Below are positions 58,951 through 64,000 of a DNA stretch of 64,000 bases, piece by piece (within the stretch, counting starts at the first letter, position 1; each line of letters starts with the position of its first letter). The stretch covers positions 1,489,381,295 to 1,489,445,294 of the forward strand of contig NC_056745.1 of the NCBI RefSeq assembly GCF_019279795.1, read 5' to 3'. The notes below the pieces were generated by a model. It had not been told where the DNA came from. It ran no database searches and saw only the letters and a list, made by a program, of their open reading frames with translations. The DNA comes from Protopterus annectens (lineage: Eukaryota; Chordata; Ceratodontiformes; Protopteridae). Position numbers and translations under genes: made by a program.

Positions 58951-59518
58951 TATGCCAAAATTAACTTAGTTCATTAAGGCCAGGTTTAAACAAAGCCCCT
59001 AGCCTAACAATCCAACCAGATTCCTTCTTATTTAATATAGAATGCCAACTTGCTTTACTGGATTTATGTCCTTGAATTTTATCAATGATTGTGAATTGGA
59101 ATTTAGCAGTGACATGGTCATTGTATGTTTATAAAGAGCATTAGAAATCCTTTTAGTTCTAATATCACTGAGATGTTCACTGATCCTGTGTTTTAATGGC
59201 CTGGATGTTTGCCCTACATAAAAAGCCAAGCAAAACCAAGTGGCCAAATAAATGTCCCAGTCGCTGCTGCAGTTGCCAAAGCATCTGATATCATAAAGTT
59301 GTGGTGTGTTGCTGCTCGTAAATTCTTTGGTTTTACATATACATATGTACAAAAGCTACAGTGACCACAAGGGTTGCTGCCCACTAACTTGTCCCCAAAT
59401 AGGGTGACCTGCTGTGTGGTAGTGGATGAAGAGTGTTTAAAGTGGGCTAGATGGGAATTAATGGTACGGCCTCTTCTGTATGAAAAGAAACACTATGGGA
59501 AGGGTATGCCAGCTAGAT
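58951..59518 (-). mobile_element. Penelope-like retroelement, GIY-YIG endonuclease part
   Basis: On the minus strand: SNPCGHCSFC (a Cys motif ahead of the nuclease), then WDIYLATWFCLAFYVGQTSR and PLKHRISEHLSDI, the GIY-YIG core with YL...YVGQT, the Arg and the Glu-His. The domain ends ESGWIVRLGALFKPGLNELS. At least two frameshifts are needed to read it through. This endonuclease at the C-terminus of the RT is specific to Penelope-like elements. The RT itself is absent, since DIRS copy 3 begins at 59519. Confidence 0.85.
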
Positions 59519-59809
59519 GTTCTTCATGTTTCACTGATGCAGTCATTGCATTTGGGTTATCTGCTTGCAGGTAGCCCTTAGTCGGCCTGATTATCAAAGT
59601 CTTGGGTCCTGCATCGGTTGCTGTCTCATCTTCCATGATATCAGGTCATCAGGGGTATAAAGCATGCAGCCGACGCCATTACATCAGTCTTTCTTCCCGT
59701 GCGGTGCCTGAAGCAGATGCAGTTCGCAAGTGCCAGTTGGCTGACTTCTGAAATTTTCGTTTTCGAGTTTCATATCCCAAGTCCACAGTGTGTCACTTCT
59801 GGAACCATG

Positions 59810-60949
59810 GCACCTGCCTCAGGCCCCTGCCCTGCTGTCCCAGCAGGAGGGCCAGATTCTGCACCCACAGCTTCAAACCTTGAACCTTGCAGCCTGGTTA
59901 ATGACATGACCTTTCCTTTACCATCCCTCAGTAAGCAAGTGATGGATGTCATTCTAGAGGCAAGGAGACCTAGTACTAGAAAATCCTATGCTGAAAAGTG
60001 GAAGAGATTCTGTTCCTGGAGCCAAACACAGGGAATGGACACAACTGTGCCCAATTTACCTCAGATTCTTCAATACTTAACTGAGATGCTTCACAAGAGC
60101 CTTTCCTTTTCCTCCATCAAAATTCATGCCTCGGCCATTTCATCTCATTACAACACAGAACCACCCCTCTCCTCCCATCCATATCTCAAGAAGTTCCTTG
60201 GAGGGGCCAAAAACTTAAGACCACCCAGGAGAGCCCCTACTCCAGCCTGGGACCTTAACTTTATATTGGAAAAACTCACTCTACCTCCTTTTTGAGCCAG
60301 CTGCAAATGCAGAGTTGAAATTCCTTTCTTGGAAAACATCCTTCATCCTAGCCATCACTTCAGCAAGAAGGGTGTCTGAATTACAGGCCCGCATGGCAGT
60401 GGAGCCTTTCATCATCTTTCATGCAGACAGGGTGTCCCTTAGGACCAATCCCTCCTTTATGCCCAAGGTGGTATCCAGTGTGGCCCTTAGTCAGTCCATT
60501 CATTTGCCAACCTTCTTTTCTAATCCACAGAGCAAAGGGGAACGAATACTACACTCCTTGGACATGCACAGACAACTTAGATGTTACTTGAACAGGACTA
60601 AGCCTCTCAGGAAATCTGAACAACTGCTGGTTGCATTTGCTGCAGGGGCAGAGGGGAAGGCCATTTCAAAGCAAACCATTTCTAAGTGGATAGGCCATTG
60701 CATTCATTTCTGCTATAAGCATCATGGAAAACTTACCCCACAGGGGATAAGACTACATTCAACCAGGGCTGCATCTACCTCTACAGCCTTTCTCAGAGGT
60801 GTCCCTACCAGGGACATCCTAGAAGCTGCTACCTGGAGTTCTGTACATACCTTCACCAAACATTACCACTTGCAATTTTTTCTAAATCCAGAGCTGGTTT
60901 TGCCACTGTAGTCTTGCAGGGCCTTATAGCTGGTCCTAATGCTATCTAA
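59810..60949 (+). pseudogene. DIRS copy 3 tyrosine recombinase, two frameshifts
   Basis: From about VMDVILEARRPSTRKSYAEK the core is nearly complete. A single extra T near 60291 shifts the frame from that of 59699-60295 to that of 60315-60911, and another shift lies near 60880 after KHYHL. Catalytic residues are present: SARRVSEL, LHSTR, WSSVH and KHYH. It would end GPNAI then TAA at 60947-60949. The recombinase is less decayed than expected for a copy that lost all other genes. Confidence 0.85.
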
Positions 60950-60981
60950 CTGCCTCCTCCCTTCCTTAGCTTTGGGAATCT

Positions 60982-61087
60982 ACCCAAATGTAATGACTGG
61001 AACAGTGAAACACAAAGAACATAGTACAGTTGTGTACACTTACCATAAATGTAGATGTTCGAGTGTATTCACTGTTGCAGTCCTGGA
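60982..61087 (+). repeat. DIRS copy 3 internal complementary region
   Basis: The first part is the reverse complement of the left end of copy 3 (TGTAATGACT..CAGTGAAACA..AAGAAC). It is followed by AT and AGTACAGTTGTGTACACTTA, which should be the reverse complement of its right end (not in the window). Confidence 0.8.
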
Positions 61088-61403
61088 TGTTCATCGTGTT
61101 ACACTGCTGCAGTCATCACACTTGGGGTTATCTGCCATCAGGCAGTCCCGCAGTCAGCCCGAGTTCCAAAGTCTTGGTCCAGCGTCAGTTGCTGTTTCTT
61201 CTTCCCTGACGTCAGTGTGACAGGGGTGTAAAAGAGGCAGCTGATGCCATTTTCTCCAGTCTTTCTTGCCGCGCAGTGCCCGAAGCAGAAGCAGTTCGCA
61301 AGTGCCGGTCGGCCGACTCCTGAGATTTTCAAATCGAACTTCAGATCGAAGTCTTCAATAAAGCTAAGTACCCCATTGGGGAATCTTTTCTTGCCTCAGT
61401 CCG

Positions 61404-63069
61404 ATGTCAGAAAAAGTTAATAATTGCATTTCTTGTGGGAAGCAAATACCTCATAAGGATTTTCATTCTTATTGTATCCCTTGCCTAGGCCCAGACCACG
61501 ATGTCACAGGTTGTCAGCTTTGTGCTAGGTTTAACAAACAAACTATTAAACGTTGGTTTGATTTCACCCGACATTATTTTGGTAGAAAATTTAATTATAC
61601 CATGCCGTCGGAGCAACCGACGACCGGGATGCATAAAAAGCGCAAAGATAAGGACAGGCAGTCGAGACCCAAACCAGACACCGATGCCTCTGCTAGGCCA
61701 GTCTCCAGTTCTCCGGTTTTCAGTGACCCTGATGACCGCTGATTTAGAACCCCAGCCTGCATCCGACTCCCAAGCGGAGATTGAAGGGCCTCCAGAGCCT
61801 TTATCTTTAGGCCCTTCCGACTCCATGGCTAATGGGGATTCTGCTGCAGTTGAAAGGCTGTCAGTTGCTGAAGGTGTCTTCAGACCGACTACACTTACTA
61901 TTAAATCCTTTGCAAAACTGAAAACTCCATTAAAAGTAAGGAAGCCTGTACAGCAGTCTCCAGTGCAAGGCCCCATACCTAAGAAACAGATGCTTAAGAT
62001 GGCCGAAGACTTAATTACCATAATCAGGGGTTCCCATCCCTCACCTGACAAAAGGCCTAGACAGGAGGAGGACTACGCTTCCTCTGACCAGGTTTCTATT
62101 TCTTCAGATTCTTCTGAGGAACAGGAGTACTCTTTTCCCCCTTATGAAGACTCTGATGCTGAAGAGTCTATTCCTTCAGCATCTCCCCCAGAAGAAACTT
62201 TACATACCATGAGGGAACATTTCCACTGGGAAGGCCAGGATTACTCTGATTCTAAGAAAAGGCTCTGAGAGTTCCTCTTACTACCCCAGCACAGATCTCT
62301 TGCTATTCCACCTGTGTTAGACATTGTGGATGATGTTTATTCAGAATCTAGCCTCTAGACTCACATAAACTCCTATATAAAAGCCCAGTTGCTGACCCAG
62401 AAACCATTTTCCAGGGTCCCAAAGGGGTTAAGGCCTCTATGGCCTCTATTGCTAAAAATTCTGTACCGTCTGAAAGGGATTCTAGAGCACTAGACAGATG
62501 GGGAAAGAAAGTATATACCTCAGCTACTCTATTTGATGTCTCAATTAAAACAAAAAATGAGCACACATACAGAGCAGCCTGATTACAAGGAAATGCAAGA
62601 TCTGTTGCATGCAGCTGAACAAGTGGGAAAACATACTTTGCAATGTGGATTTGATTCATTGGAAGCTTCTTGCAGAGCAGCTGTAACAGGGTCTGTCATT
62701 CGTAGGCATGCTTGGTTAAAAGAACAAACTTTACCTGATCATGTTAAAGCAAAGTTATTGGATGCACCCTTACAGCAGGATGTTTTATTTGGTGTGAAAG
62801 CAGAAGAGGTTTTAAAGAAAATGGAGGATAAGGCAAAATTTATGCAGACAGTCAAGGATTTTTTACAGGTCCAACCCCCTCGTTTCAGAAGAAATTGGCT
62901 AACCAAAAACTGGTCCTTTCCAACTTCTGACAGACCTCAGAGGGGCAAATACAGACACCCAAGGGGCAGAGGTCAGCCACAAGTGTCTTACAAGCCACGA
63001 CAATGGGGTGCCACAACCCACAAAGGAGGAGAAGACAGGTCTCAAACTATCAGAAGACAATCACAATGA
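61404..63069 (+). pseudogene. DIRS copy 4 gag, broken
   Basis: It starts MSEKVNNCISCGKQIPHKDF with the same Cys/His pairs as copy 2, and its first frame ends at 61742 by a frameshift near 61730. The acidic middle continues in the frame of 61501-62268 (DSDAEESIPSASPPEETLH), which ends in TGA at 62266-62268. After a short deletion the C-terminal part is 62533-63069, with DHVKAKLLDAPLQQDVLFG and a basic tail ending RRQSQ. It retains AAA where copy 2 has the TAA stop. Confidence 0.85.
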
Positions 63070-64000
63070 CTTACCCCTCAGACTGCCAAGCAAATCACTC
63101 TTGGCAGCTCCCTTGGGAGGAAAACTTGCACTTTTTGCAGGCAATTGGCACATCATCGCAAAAGACAAATGGGTCCTAAATATTGTAACTCAAGGATACA
63201 GGTTCCACTTTCACACTTTACCAAGGATAAAAGGAATGCCAAACCTGCCATCAAATCAACGGGCAGAGGTGCAAAGACAAATTACAGCTCTCATGGACAT
63301 GAGGGCCATTCAACAGGTTCCTACACAGGAGCAAGGACAAGGATTTTACTCAAGACTCTTTCTGGTTCCCCGAAAGGACAAAGCCTGGAGACCCATTCTG
63401 GACCTTTCAATTCTAAACACATACCTGGAAGTACCCAAATTCAAGATGCTCACACTATAGCAACTTCTTCCCATGCTGGGCAAGAAGGCTTGGCTAGTAA
63501 CGTTGGACCTCAAGGAGGCATACCTGCATGTCCCTATCAGACAAAATTGCAGAAGATACCTCCGATTTATAGCAGGTACAACTCATTACCAATTCTCTGC
63601 ACTGCCCTTTGGCTTATCTACTGCGCCCAGGATCTTCACAAAATGCCTGGCACCAGTAATTGCATACTGCAGACAAAGAGGAATCCAAATATATCCATAC
63701 CTGGATGACTGCCTTATTCAAGCAAAGACAGCAAGGACATTCTTTTAAAACATTTGGTGTTTGTAATAAACCTACTAAGTTGCCTAGGGTACACAGTAAA
63801 CGAAAAGAAGTCAAAACTAGTGCCCTCACAAGACATAATATTCCTGGGTGCCAACTTAAATACAATGGCCCAGATGGCTTATATCATGCCAGACAAGCAA
63901 GGACAACTGACTCAATACTTCAAAATGATGGCAACAAAGACCCAACTCCCTGCAAGAAAAATTCTGCAGGCCTTGGGATTCATGGCATCTTACATACTAC
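63008..64000 (+). pseudogene. DIRS copy 4 reverse transcriptase, in-frame TAG, cut by window end
   Basis: The frame is open from before 63008 to TAG at 63458-63460 (after KFKMLTL). It continues as QLLPMLGKKAWLVTLDLKEA, FSALPFGLSTAPRIF and YLDD (near 63700) until a one-base insertion near 63722 leads to a stop at 63748. RT homology goes on to the edge at 64000 in another frame. The TAG matches that of copy 2. Confidence 0.88.

Larger units (their letters stand above)
59519..61088 (+). mobile_element. DIRS copy 3, internally deleted, recombinase only
   Basis: The left end GTTCTTCATGTTTCACTG and a terminal repeat with a TATAAAG at about 59656 are followed, from about 59790, directly by the recombinase region. 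The gag, RT and RNase H segments (over 3 kb in copy 2) are missing. An internal complementary region at 60982-61087 matches its own left end (GTGAAACACAAAGAAC). The terminus differs from copies 1 and 2, so it is another subfamily. The right terminal repeat is not present before copy 4 begins at 61089. Confidence 0.85.
61089..64000 (+). mobile_element. DIRS copy 4, continues past the window end
   Basis: It starts GTTCATCGTGTTACACTGC, with the terminal repeat carrying TGACGTCA at 61207-61214 and a weak TATA (GTGTAAAAG). Gag and RT follow as in copy 2. The element begins exactly where copy 3 leaves its internal complementary region, so it either inserted into copy 3 or recombined with it. Confidence 0.92.

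Overview
This is vertebrate genomic DNA, not a microbial replicon. The only host gene I can support is the 3' half of MAPK12 (p38-gamma MAP kinase) on the + strand. Its last four coding exons lie at 5198-5277, 6882-6960, 17668-17841 and 31778-31848, all with GT-AG junctions and consistent phases. They encode the end of the kinase C-lobe, the C-terminal extension and a PDZ-binding end (ETAV, stop at 31848). The introns (1.6, 10.7 and 13.9 kb) are swollen by transposons. The mix of elements (DIRS tyrosine-recombinase retrotransposons, CR1, L1/Tx1-like, L2, a Penelope-like element, zebrafish-DANA-like SINEs, Mutator-like MITEs, long CA/TA repeats) points to a non-amniote vertebrate with a large genome. 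An amphibian is most likely; a lungfish or other fish is not excluded.

Layout. 1-5197 is intron with simple repeats and SINE remnants. DIRS copy 1 (7058-12139) starts only 97 bp after a MAPK12 exon. It has both inverted terminal repeats, the internal complementary region and an intact tyrosine recombinase ORF. 12950-14520 is an old minus-strand LINE, cut by CR1 copy A (14541-17155). DIRS copy 2 (23649-29000) sits inside a 34-bp minisatellite and splits it. MAPK12 ends at 31848, with a likely 3'UTR that holds another 34-bp array. 33.2-38.5 kb is intergenic with SINEs and microsatellites. CR1 copy B (about 38.5-42.9 kb) is nearly full length and keeps an esterase-type ORF1. 43.3-43.64 kb is a 137-bp tandem repeat related to a DIRS end. 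45.1-51.6 kb holds L1/Tx1-like pieces with CR1 copy C and a MITE between them.

The right side is a deep nest. A 5'-truncated endogenous retrovirus (minus strand, about 51.7-57.9 kb) has its env cut by a 967-bp Mutator-type element that still encodes half of a FLYWCH zinc finger. Its pol is cut by a Penelope-like element, which is itself cut by an L2 tail. A DIRS copy that has lost gag and RT but kept its recombinase (copy 3, from 59519) follows, and DIRS copy 4 begins inside or against it at 61089 and leaves the window at 64000.

The DIRS copies work as a system: gag with Cys/His motifs and an RG-rich tail, RT/RNase H with a methyltransferase-like domain, a tyrosine recombinase, terminal repeats carrying a CRE-like site and TATA box in both directions, and an internal complementary region that records the ends of the circular intermediate. 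The most unusual observations are an in-frame TAG at the same RT codon in two diverged DIRS copies, the recombinase-only DIRS copy, and the MITE families sharing GTCTA-type ends with the FLYWCH-bearing element.
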